Source: Callipepla californica brunnescens
Lineage: Eukaryota; Chordata; Aves; Galliformes; Odontophoridae
NCBI GenBank assembly: GCA_023055505.1
Contig: JALIRH010000110.1
Span: 682,001-746,000 of the forward strand
Length of the DNA stretch: 64,000 nucleotides
Reading direction: 5' to 3'
Below are positions 46,522 to 55,809 of the stretch, one piece after another. The notes under the pieces were generated by a model. The model was not told the DNA's origin. It ran no database searches and was given only the letters and a program-made list of their open reading frames with translations. A program made the position numbers and the translations under genes. Numbering within the stretch: position 1 is the first letter of the stretch; each line of letters opens with the position of its first letter.

Positions 46522-47244
46522 GAACCTAAGACCAGGTACCAATAAAATAAGATGACCTTGGAAGTTGCAGGTAGGACCACGATGGTTTGGCCTACTTGCA
46601 CCTTGGGGGAGATTGCTGGAGGTGGGAGGTTCGGTAGTCCCTCCGGTAATTGGTACATGGCCTACTGATATTGTGGTCAACACTCCAGTCTTTATTCCTA
46701 AAGGAACCCCTATCATGTCTCTGTGGCAGATCAGGACGCCCCCTCTAGTGCCTGATCTAATCGTGCAGCCACAGACATCGGGCTGAAAAGTTTGGTACAG
46801 ACGGCCAGGGCATGCCCCTGTACAAGCTGAAGTGTTGACCCAAGATAGGAATACGGCCTGTATCTTACCCTGGAGAGCGGACCTCCCCCTCTTGGTACCT
46901 TTGAAACATCTATATTACTCCCCGTGAGTCTATGAGTCACCGGAGGGAACCAAATGATGCCGCAGAGTTCCAAAGCTGCTATAAGATCATGTGCAACATC
47001 CGGTGATGGTCTACCTGGGACTGATGAAGAGGAGGACGGACCTGCACAACGTGACCGCATGCTTCCAGTAGACACCACCGAGCACTGGCCCAAGGAAGAA
47101 CACGAGCCATACGCTGATCATCACTCATCCCAGATTACATCGATACACATCGCGACGGGTTATTATGTAAAGCGTCGCGATATAGTGGGTCTCTGTATTA
47201 AGGAGGGCTCAACCTACAGTTACTTAATCAGTGGTTCATGTCGT
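46522..47244 (+). other. Post-integrase region without env; possible dUTPase-like frame
   Basis: No env-like signal peptide, furin site or membrane anchor is seen. The frame at 46565-46786 (73 codons, TTG start) contains FGLLAPWGRLLEVGG, TDIVVNT and FIPKGTPIMSLWQI. In order and spacing these recall the later dUTPase motifs (PRSSL-like, GEI-like, KGDRIAQL-like), though key residues differ. dUTPase after integrase is typical of ERVL, so a decayed dUTPase is plausible but weakly supported. A further frame at 46954-47340 runs into the 3' LTR and has no recognised domain. Confidence 0.35.
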
Positions 47245-47256
47245 GAAGGGGTGGAG
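47245..47256 (+). other. Polypurine tract of provirus B
   Basis: GAAGGGGTGGAG directly precedes the TGTATGGG start of the 3' LTR, the expected place of the plus-strand primer. Its core AAGGGGTGGA also forms the polypurine tract of provirus C. Confidence 0.85.
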
Positions 47257-47591
47257 TGTATGGGAACTGTTGAATCACGGCCTGAACCACTGATTGACCA
47301 CCTGAGGCAAGCCCTGAGTCAGCTGCAGGGGCACAAGTGAGTGTGATTGGAAGGGGTGGAGTTTGACTCCACCTCTCCCAAGTCCCCGTTTAAGGGCTGA
47401 CCACCAGCAGGGAAGGATCTCTTGTTGGAGATCCCTCCCTGGTGGAGTTATCAGTGAGCCTCAACCATCATCAAGGTGAGCCAATCTCTTTTGCTATTTA
47501 TTTGTATCCCATCTACTTAAAGCCTACCAAAAATATACTATCCTTTTGCACTACTTCCTTGAAGTGCTTTCTTTAAAGTTATTTCCCTACA
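47257..47591 (+). repeat. 3' LTR of provirus B
   Basis: 335 bp from TGTATGGG to TTTCCCTACA. It shares CCGTTTAAGG, ATCAGTGAGC and the TTTCCCTACA end with the 3' LTR of provirus A. It shares AAGTGAGTGTG with the 5' LTR of A. Satellite starts immediately with CCTACCCAGACC, matching the sequence after provirus A. Confidence 0.9.
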
Positions 47592-47753
47592 CCTACCCAG
47601 ACCTGCCCTGTTTTCCCGTGTCCTGCCTCGTCTTCCTTGCCTTGCCCTGCCCTGCCGTGCACTGCTCTGCCCTACCCTGCCTTGCTTTGCTCTGCCTTCC
47701 CCTGACCTGCCCTATTTTCCCCTGCCTTGCCTTGCCCTGCCTATCCTTGCCCT

Positions 47754-47858
47754 GCCTTCCCCCGCCCTTGCCCCGCCTTCCCCGCCCTTGCCCTGCCTTC
47801 CCCGCCCTTGCCCTGCCTTCCCCGCCCTTGCCCTGCCTTCCCCGCCCTTGCCCTGCCC
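47754..47858. repeat. 20-bp local tandem array
   Basis: About five copies of GCCTTCCCCGCCCTTGCCCT, which is four pentamer steps. The TTCCCCGCCC variant makes the unit distinct from the rest of the satellite. Confidence 0.85.
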
Positions 47859-49738
47859 TCCCTTGCCTTGCCCTGCCCTGCCCTCCCTTGCCTTGCCCTG
47901 CCCTGCCCTGCCCTGCCTTCCCTTCCCTTGCCCTGCCCTGCCTTCCCTTCCCTTGCCCTGCCCTGCCTTCCCTTCCCTTGCCCTGCCCTGCCTTCCCTTC
48001 CCTTCCCTTGCCCTGCCCTGCCTTCCCTTGCCCTGCCCTGCCCTGCCCTGCCGTCTTTTGCCCTGCTTGGCCCTACCTGGCCCTGCCCCGCTCTGTCCTG
48101 CCTTGCCCTGCCTTCCCTGCTCCGCCCTGCCCTTTACTGAACTGCATGGCCTTGCCTTGCCCTGCCAAGCCCTGCCCAGCCCAGCCTTGCCCTGACTTTC
48201 CTTGCCTTGCCCTGCCATGCCCCGCCCAGCCCAGACTTGCCCTGACTTTCCTTGCCTTGCCCTGCCTGGCTGTGCCCTGCCCTGCTTTGCCCTGCCTTCC
48301 CTTATCCTGCCGTATATTCCTTGCCTTGCCCTACCCTGATCTGTCCTGCCCCGCCCTGCCCTGCCCTGCCTTGCTTTGCACTGCCTTCCCCTTCCCCTGC
48401 CCTGCCTTGTCTTCCTTGCCTTGCCCTGCTTCACCCTGCTTTGCCTTCCCCTAACCTGCCCTGGTCTGCCTTTCCCTGCCCTACCTTGCTCTGACCCGCC
48501 TTTCCTTGTCTTACCTTGTCTTGCCCTGTCCTATCGTGACTTCCCCTGCCCTGCCTTGTCTTCCTTCCCTTGCCTGCCCCTGCCCTGACCTGCCGTGCTC
48601 TGACCCCCCCTGCCTTGTCTTCATTGCCTTGCCCTGCCTTGCCCTGCCCTGCCTATCCTTGCCTTGCCCTGCCTTGTTCTGCCTTACCCTTCCCTGCCAA
48701 GCCCCGCCTTACCCTGCCCTGCCCTGCCTTGCCATGACCTGCCCTGCCCTGCTTAGCATGCCTTGCCCTGCCCTGCTTAGCATGCCTTGCCCTGCCCTTC
48801 CTTGCCCTGCCCTTCCTTGCCCTGCCCTTCCTTGCCCTGCCCTGCCATGCCCTGACCCGCCCTGCACTGCCCTGTCTTCTCCTGCCCTGCCTTGCCTTGA
48901 TTCGCCCTGCCCTGCCCTGCCTTGCCTTGCATTGCCCTGCCCTGTTTTGCCCTGCCCTGGTCTGCTCTGACCCGCCCAGCCCTTCCTTGCCCTTCCCTTC
49001 CCTGCCTTGCCTTGCCCAGCCCTGCCCTGCCTTGCTCTGCCCTGTGTTCTCTGTCTTGACTTGCCCTTCCTTGCCCTACCCTGCCCTGCCCAGCCCTGCC
49101 CTGCCCAGCCCTGTCCATCCCAGCCTTGCCCTGCCTTACCTTGCCTTGCCTTACCTTGCCTATCCTTGCCTTGCCCTGCACTATCTTTGCCTTGCCCTGC
49201 TTGGCCCTGCCTGGCCCTGCCCCGCCCTGCACTACCCTGCCCCACCCTGTCCTGTCTTGCCCTGCCTTCCCTGCTCCGACCTGCACTGCCCTGCATTGCC
49301 TTGCCTTGCCCTGCCTTGCCTTCCCTGCCCTACCTTGCTCTGACCCGCCTTCCCTGCCCTTCCTTGAAATACCGTGCCTTCCTCTGCCCTGCCTTGTCTT
49401 CCTTACCTTGCCTGCCCCACCCTGACCTGCCTTGCTCTGACCCGCCCTGCCTTGTCTTCCTTGCCTTGCCCTGCCTTGCCCTGCCCTGCCTATCCTTGCC
49501 TTGCCCTGCCTTGTTCTGCCTTACCTTGCTTTGCCAAGCCCCGCCTTACCCTGCCCTGCCCTGCCTTGCCTTCCCTTGCCCTGCCCTGCCCTGCTCTGCC
49601 TTCCCCTGCCCTGCTTTGCCTTGCCTTACCTTGCCCTGCCCTTCCCTGTACTGCCTTCCTTTTTCCTGCCATGCCCTGCCCTGTTCTGCCTTGCCTTGCC
49701 CTGCTTTGCCCTTCACAATCTTTGCCTTGCCCTGCCCT

Positions 49739-49880
49739 GCTCTGCCTTACCTTGCCCTGCTCTGCCTTATTTTGCCCTGCTCTGCCTTACCTTGCCCTGC
49801 TCTGCCTTACCTTGCCCTGCTCTGCCTTACCTTGCCCTGCTCTGCCTTACCTTGCCCTGCTCTGCCTTACCTTGCCCTGC
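49739..49880. repeat. 20-bp local tandem array
   Basis: About seven copies of TTGCCCTGCTCTGCCTTACC. One copy carries TATTTTG in place of TACCTTG. Again the period is four pentamers. Confidence 0.85.
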
Positions 49881-51482
49881 CCTGCCTTACCCTGCCCTGC
49901 CTTACCTTGCCCTCTTCTGCCCTGCCTTGCCCTGCCTTGCCCTGCACTATCTTTGCCTTGCCCTCCTTGGCCCTGCCTGACCCTGCCACGCACTGCACTA
50001 CCCTGCCCCACCCTGTCCTGCCTTACCCTGCCTTCCCTGCTCCGACCTGCCCTGTCCTGCACTGCCCTGCATTGCCCTGCCTTACATTGCCCTGCCCTGC
50101 CCTGTCTTCCCCAGCCCAGCCCTGCCCTGCCCCGCCCTGTTTTGCCATGCCTTTCCTTGCCTTTTTCTGCCTTACCTTGCCCTGCCCTGTCTTCCCTTGC
50201 CCTGCACTATCTTTGCCTTGCCTTGCTTGGCCCTACCTGGCCCTGCCCCGCCCTGTACTACCCTGCCCCACCGTGTCCTGCCTTGCCCCGACTTCCCTGC
50301 ATATCCTTGCCTTGCCCTGCCTTGTTCTGCCTTACCTTGTCCTGCCAAGCCCCGCCTTACCCTGCCCTTCCCTGCCCTGCCCTGCCCTGCCTTGCCATGC
50401 CCTGCCCTGCCTTACCCTGCCCTGCTTAGAATGCCTTGCCCTGCCCTGCTTTGCCATGCCTTACCTTGCCCTGCCCTGCTTTGCCTTCCCTTGCCCTGCC
50501 CTGTCCTGCCCTGCCTTTCCTTGGCCTGCCCTGTTCTGCCCTGCTTTGCCCTGCCTTGCCCTGCCTTGCCCTGCAATATGTTTGCCTTGCCCTGCTTGGC
50601 CCTGCCTGGCCCTGCCTTGCCCTGTATTACCCTGCCCCACCCTGTACTACCCTGCCTCACCCTGTCCTGCCTTGCCCTGCCTTCCCTGCTCCGCCCTGCC
50701 CTGAATTTCCTTGCCTTGCCCTGCCTGGCTGTGCCCTTCCCTGCTTTGCCCTTCCTTCCCCTACTCTGCCGTGTATTCCTTGCCTTGCCCTGCCTTGATC
50801 TGCCCTGCCCCGCCCTGCCCTGCCCTGCCTTGCTTTGCTCTGCCTTCCCCTTGACCTGCCCTGCCTTGCCTTCCCCTGCCCTGCCTTGTCTTCCTTGCCT
50901 TGCCCTGTATTGCCCTGCCCTGCCTATCCTTGCAATGCCCTGCCTTGTTCTGCCATACCTTGCCCTGCCAAGCCCTGCCATATTCTGCCCTGGCCTGCCT
51001 TGCTTTCTCTTGCCCTGCCCTGCTCTGCCCTGCCCTGCCATGCCCTGCCATTCCTTGCCCTGCCCTGCTTTGCCTTTCGTTGCTCTGCCCTGTCCTGCAA
51101 TGCCTTCCCTTCCCTTGTCCTGCCCTGCCCTGTTCTGCTCTGCCTGGCCCTGCCTTGCCCTGCCCTGCCTATCCTTGCCTTGCCCTGCCTTGTTCTGCCT
51201 TACCTTGCCCTGCCAAGCTCCGCCTTACCCTGCCCTGCCCTGCCCGGCCTTCCCTTGCCCTGCCCTGCTCTGACTTGCCCTGCCCTGCTTTGCATGCCTT
51301 ACCATGCTTTACTTTGCCCTGCCTTCCCTTGCCCTGCCTGGCCCTGCCTTGCCCTGCACTATCTTTGCCTTGCCTTGCTTGGCCCTGCCTGGCCCTGCCC
51401 CGCCCTGTACTACCCTGCCACACCCTGTCCTGCCTTGCCCTGCCTTGCCCTGCTCTGCCCTCCACTGCACTGCACTGCATTG

Positions 51483-51743
51483 CACTGCTGAGTCGATCCC
51501 GAAGGAAAAAAGAGTGTCCCGTGACCGCTGAGGGTTTTACCTGTTCCCTCTGAGCGGAAAACACGTAAAAATACAAAGCATCGCAAAGTCCTCTGCGGAA
51601 TGTAGTTCTTCTTCTCTTCTGAGACAGGTATACCTGGAATTATCAATGATCTATGGAGCTGGAGTATTAGCTCTTTAACTCTTAATGCAATGCATGATGT
51701 CATGATGTGGAATACCAGTGCCAAAAATCATAAAACCATGACA
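51483..51743 (-). repeat. Truncated 3' LTR of provirus C
   Basis: 261 bp matching 57747-58007 of the complete LTR with few differences. It contains the U3 side only; the 306 bp carrying the rest of the LTR, including AATAAA, is missing. The break falls at CACTGC, a word also present several times in the adjoining satellite. Confidence 0.9.
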
Positions 51744-51757
51744 TTCCACCCCTTATT
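51744..51757 (-). other. Polypurine tract of provirus C
   Basis: On the minus strand AATAAGGGGTGGAA directly precedes the TGTCATGG start of the 3' LTR. The core AAGGGGTGGA matches the polypurine tract of provirus B. Confidence 0.85.
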
Positions 51758-51923
51758 CCACATCGTTACATCATGCTTGATACATACAGAAGAACAATGA
51801 TTAACATGCATTAGATATACACACACACAACATATATAGAAGTATATACATGGAATTACTGACTGCACTCCCCCAACATCAAATTCCCTTGTGGTACACA
51901 CTGAACATCCCCGTTCTTCTGCA
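51758..51923 (-). other. Short non-coding tail between integrase and polypurine tract
   Basis: About 165 bp with an AC/AT-rich segment (near 51810-51840) and no env-like frame. The element therefore has no room for an envelope gene. Confidence 0.7.
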
Positions 51924-54870
51924 TCACCCACCAAGTGGATCCAGGTCCCTGAGCAAAGACAGTTCACGGAGAGGTTTGCCCTTTCCAGAAGCTGGAAGTA
52001 CCCAAACTGTTTTTCCCAACATGTTCTTTACATGTACTACAGGGACCTTATCTCCCTCTACAGTAGGTAGGGAGCTGGATTGGGCAGGACCATCACGATT
52101 GATGGATCCTCGAGTGTTGACCAACCAGGTGGCTTCGGCCAAATGCTTCTCCCAATGCTTAGATGTTCCGCCACCCATTGCTTTCAACATGGTTTTTAGC
52201 AACCCATTGTATCTTTCAATCTTACCGGAAGCTGGTGCGTGTTATGGGATATGATAAATCCAATCAATGCCATGATCTTTGGCCCAATTACTTACAAGAG
52301 AATTTTTGAAATGAGTCCCATTATCTGACTCAATTCTTTCTGGAGTGCCATGTCGCCATAGGACTTGCTTCTCGAGACCTAGAATGGTGTTTCGGGTGGT
52401 AGCATGGGGTACTGCATATGTTTCAAGCCACCCAGTGGTTGCTTCCACCATGGTGAGCACATAACGCTTACCATTGCGAGTTCGTGGCAAGGTGATATAA
52501 TCTACCTGCCACGCCTCCCCATATTTATACTTTTGCCATCGCCCTTCCCCCCAAAGAGGTTTCATCCTCTTGGCTTGCTTAATCGTGGCGCAGGTATCAC
52601 AATCATGGATAACCTGTGCAATAGCGTCCACAGTTAAGTCCAGCCCTCGGTCTCTAGCCCACTTATATGTTGCATCTCTTCCTTGATGGCCCGAGGACTC
52701 ATGGGCCCATCGAGCTAAAAATAATTCACTCTTATGTTGCCAGTCCAAGTCTACTTGAGCCATCTTAACTTTGGCAGCTCTATCTACCTGATGGTTATTC
52801 TGTTGTTCTTCAGTTGCTCGGCTTTTAGGAACATGAGCATCTACATGGCGCACCTTTACAACCATATTCTTTACTCGGGCAGCAATATCTTTCCACAGTT
52901 CAGCAGCCCAAATAGGTTTACCCCTCCGTTGCCAACCATTTTGTTCCCACTGCTGCAACCACCCCCATAAGGCATTTGCCACCATCCATGAGTCAGTGTA
53001 AAGATAAAGCACTGGCCACCTCTCACGTTCAGCAATATCTAAGGCCAGTTGGACAGCCTTTACCTCTGCAAATTGGCTTGATTCTCCTTTTCCTTCAGTG
53101 GCCTCTGCAACTTGTCGCGTGGGGCTCCACACTGCAGATTTCCGTCTGCGGTGCTTTCCCACAATACGACATGATCCATCTGTGAACAGGGCATATCTCT
53201 TTTCATTGTCTAGTAGTTCATTATATGGTGGGGCCTCTTTAGCACGTGATACCTCCTCTGCGGGTGTTGTTCCAAACTTTTTACCTTCAGGCCAGTCCAT
53301 GATCACTTCTAGGATTCCTGGATGACTGAGGTTCCCCATCCGAGCTCTCTGTGTAATCAGCGCAATCCACTTACTCCAAGTGGCATCAGTAGCATGATGG
53401 GTGGAGGGAACCTTTCCTTTGAACATCCAGTTCAGCACTGGCAGTCGAGGTGCCAGAAGGAGCTGTGCTTCAGTACCGATTACTTCGGAAGCAGCTCGAA
53501 CCCCCTCGTACGCGGCTAAGATTTCCTTCTCAGTTGGAGTGTAGCGCTCCTCAGACCCCCTGTATGCTCGACTCCAGAAACCAAGGGGTCGGCCTCGGGT
53601 CTCTCCAGAAGCTCTTTGCCACAAACTCCAAGTGGGACCTTCCTTTCCAGCAGCAGTGTAGAGGATGTTCTTTACATCCTGTCCTGTCCGCACTGGCCCC
53701 AGGGCCACGGCACGGGCTATCTCCTGCTTAATTTGCTCAAAAGCCTGCTGCTGCTCAGGACCCCACACAAAATCATTCTTCTTCCGTGTTACCCGAAAGA
53801 GAGGGCTCACAATGAGACTGCAGTTTGGAACATGCATTCTCCAAAAGCCCACTACACCCAGAAAAGCTTGGGTCTCTGTCTTACTAGTGGGTGGAAACAT
53901 AGCAATAATTTTGTCAATCACATCTGTTGGGATGTGACGACGTCTATCTTGCCACTTTATTCCTAGGAACTGAATTTCTTGTGCAGGCCTTTTCACTTTG
54001 CTTTGCTTACTAGCGAAGCCAGCTCGCAGGAGGATCTGGATTATTCTCTCTCTTTTCTCGAAAACTTCCCCTGCTGTATTGCCCCATACAATGATGTCAT
54101 CAATGTATTGTAAGTGCTCAGGAGCACCGCCCTGTTCCAATGCAGTTTGGATCAACCCATGGCAAATGGTTGGGCTGTGCTTCCACCCCTGGGGCAAACG
54201 GTTCCAGGTGTACTGAACGCCTCTCCAGGTGAAGGCAAACTGTGGCCTGCATTCTGTGGCCAAGGGAATTGAAAAGAAGGCGTTGGCAAGTTGGGGAGTG
54301 AGTTTTGCTGATCACTCCCTGGCTCTCTAGCTGACGAATCAGGTTACGAATGGGGAGCAAGGAATCCCTATTAGTGCGGTACTGCCGTCTGTGCACCGTT
54401 TTTGTAGCAATCGGTACCTGTTGCTCCTCCACTTGTAGCAACCCTACAACAGACGGATCTTCTGACAGGCCAGACAAAGCAGACAGCTGCTTAGTGCTAT
54501 CTGCGCCCACAGCAGCTATTCCAAAAGCCCATCGATACCCTTTGGGATCCTTAAAATATCCCCTTTTGAGGTAATCAATACCAAGTATACATGGAGCCCC
54601 TGGGCCAGTCACAATAGAATGTTTTTGCCAGTCTTTACCAGTGAGACTTATTTCAGCCTCCAACTTGGTCAGCTCTTGGGAACCCCCAGTCACCCCAGAA
54701 ATATAGATTAATTCTGTCGCTTGGTAACTTGAGGGCATTAGAGTGCACTGTGCACCAGTGTCCACCAATGCCTTATATTTTTGTGGTTCTGATGTGCCAG
54801 GCCATCGAATCCACACAGTCCAATACACTCTGTTATCCCTTTCCCCCCCCTGGCTGGGGGCAGGGCCCCT
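51924..54870 (-). pseudogene. pro-pol pseudogene, provirus C
   Basis: In order on the minus strand: protease with LVDTGAQCTLMP and CILGIDYLKRGYF (54828 downward); start of RT with LLPIRNLIRQLESQGV; a break; the rest of RT with LPQGWKHSP and YIDD; RNase H with FTDGS, the E in FAEVKA, and YTDSW; integrase with a complete HHCC finger (HESSGHQG and CDTC) and catalytic D,D,E in QVDYI, SDNGTH and GKIERYNG. Breaks: near 54290-54300 the sequence passes directly from HSP to LANAF. It lacks about 55-60 codons present in provirus B, including the first RT catalytic aspartate, and changes frame. TAA at 52242-52244 interrupts integrase between its second aspartate and its glutamate; the frame then continues to 51924. 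The protease frame is the same as the Gag frame upstream, separated only by TAG at 54871-54873. Confidence 0.87.
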
Positions 54871-54873
54871 CTA
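54841..54873 (-). promoter_or_regulatory. Possible UAG read-through site between gag and pro
   Basis: Gag ends in TAG at 54871-54873 and the same frame stays open into protease. Just after the stop the minus strand reads AGGGGCCCTG, then CCCCC-AGCCA-GGGGG, which can fold into a GC stem-loop. An amber stop followed by strong structure is how gammaretroviruses make Gag-Pol by suppression. The alternative is a simple mutation of a sense codon. Confidence 0.4.
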
Positions 54874-55809
54874 TATGTTACCTCTGTTGACTCTACGGCT
54901 ACTGCCATATCCGGCAATCACTGGAGCAGTCACCTTCTTGGAGAAGTTCACCCTGGTGGTTGATCTATTTTGTAACTCTTTTACACGTGCCTGAAGGGCA
55001 GAAGTGGGTTTCTTATGCCACTTCTTCATATCTTCCCCCTGGTCACGTAGGTAACGCCACAGGGCAGTACGTGATATAGTTTTGCTGTTGACACTTCTTC
55101 GAGCAGGAGAACGTCCTCTTTTGATAGCTGAGATGTTGCTGTTTTGGGAATCCTCGTTCTCATCAGATCCATCAGTTTCATCAGAATTAAGCGTAGCCAG
55201 TTCGTCCATTATATCTTCTTGATTGCTCTCCATTCTATCCAGTCTTTCGGTTACCTTTGCAAAGGCTGAAACGTAAGCTCGTAGAGGAGTTAAATGTAAC
55301 TCAATGTCTTGAAGTCTGTTAATCAGGTCATTTATAAGGGGTCTTCTTTGTCTTCTGCCATACATTGCTGCTAATGTACTGGCATACCTGTCTGGTGCAG
55401 TCCTCGTGAATATACGCCACATAACTGGTGTACACCTGATTCTCTCAGGATCATGCTCTTGGTCTGGTTCATCGTGAATGAATGCATGGTCATGTAACAT
55501 TTCCACTACAGCATATTCTCTCAAATAATTTATGCCTTTTTCCATATCAGACCATTTCTTTTTCTCAGGCAACAGATCATCTCTGAAGGGGTATTTTTCT
55601 TTCACGGATATCAGCATCCGCTTCCAGAGAGTGAAGGGTCTATTGTGGCATGTACTAATGCCTCTGTCAATGGCAGAGTCCCTGGCAATGCTACCCAATT
55701 GGTGAGCTTCGTTACCATCTAGCCACACACTGTTGGCCCCACTGTCCCAACAGCGTAGTAACCAGGTGACAAAAGGTTCATTTGCGTGGCGTGTAAAGTC
55801 TTTTCTCAA
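54871..55809 (-). CDS. Gag capsid-like ORF, provirus C
   Basis: 312 codons, uninterrupted. Residues 15-43 contain WLLRCWDSGANSVWLDG and a following GSIARD. This aligns with WLLRLWDAGAESV and the following SI block in the Gag of proviruses A and B, so it is the capsid region of an ERVL-like Gag. Residues about 165-200 form a helical segment with many acidic residues after it (SDETDGSDENEDS). A basic RGRSPARR stretch follows and could bind nucleic acid in place of a CCHC zinc knuckle, which is absent. The frame is +1 relative to the preceding ENS-like ORF and overlaps its end by about 30 bases. It is the same frame as protease, from which only a TAG stop separates it. The given start is a non-ATG codon, so the N-terminus is uncertain. 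Confidence 0.72.
   Translation of the reverse strand: MRKDFTRHANEPFVTWLLRCWDSGANSVWLDGNEAHQLGSIARDSAIDRGISTCHNRPFTLWKRMLISVKEKYPFRDDLLPEKKKWSDMEKGINYLREYAVVEMLHDHAFIHDEPDQEHDPERIRCTPVMWRIFTRTAPDRYASTLAAMYGRRQRRPLINDLINRLQDIELHLTPLRAYVSAFAKVTERLDRMESNQEDIMDELATLNSDETDGSDENEDSQNSNISAIKRGRSPARRSVNSKTISRTALWRYLRDQGEDMKKWHKKPTSALQARVKELQNRSTTRVNFSKKVTAPVIAGYGSSRRVNRGNI

Larger units (their letters stand above)
41577..47591 (+). mobile_element. ERVL-like provirus B (defective, both LTRs)
   Basis: Full layout: 5' LTR, primer-binding site, short AT-rich leader, gag, pro-pol, a spacer with a possible dUTPase-like frame, polypurine tract, 3' LTR. There is no env. Both flanks are satellite. The bases before the 5' LTR (TTTAAGC) and after the 3' LTR (CCTACCC) do not match, so no target-site duplication is seen. 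gag has two +1 shifts and one stop. pol has only two stops and keeps YIDD and a complete integrase D,D,E set. Much better preserved than provirus A. Confidence 0.88.
47592..51482. repeat. Pentanucleotide satellite, block 5
   Basis: About 3.9 kb, mostly diverged pentamers with more A than the central array. The start repeats the satellite after provirus A. 48.6-49.3 kb resembles 32.2-32.9 kb, with the same order of variants. Two local 20-base arrays are listed separately. Homogeneous TGCCC tracts are short here, suggesting an older or less active part of the array. No genes. Confidence 0.95.

Noticed and set aside
53098..53731. Plus-strand ORFs across 52.4-54.6 kb
   Set aside because: They are shadows of the minus-strand pol of provirus C.
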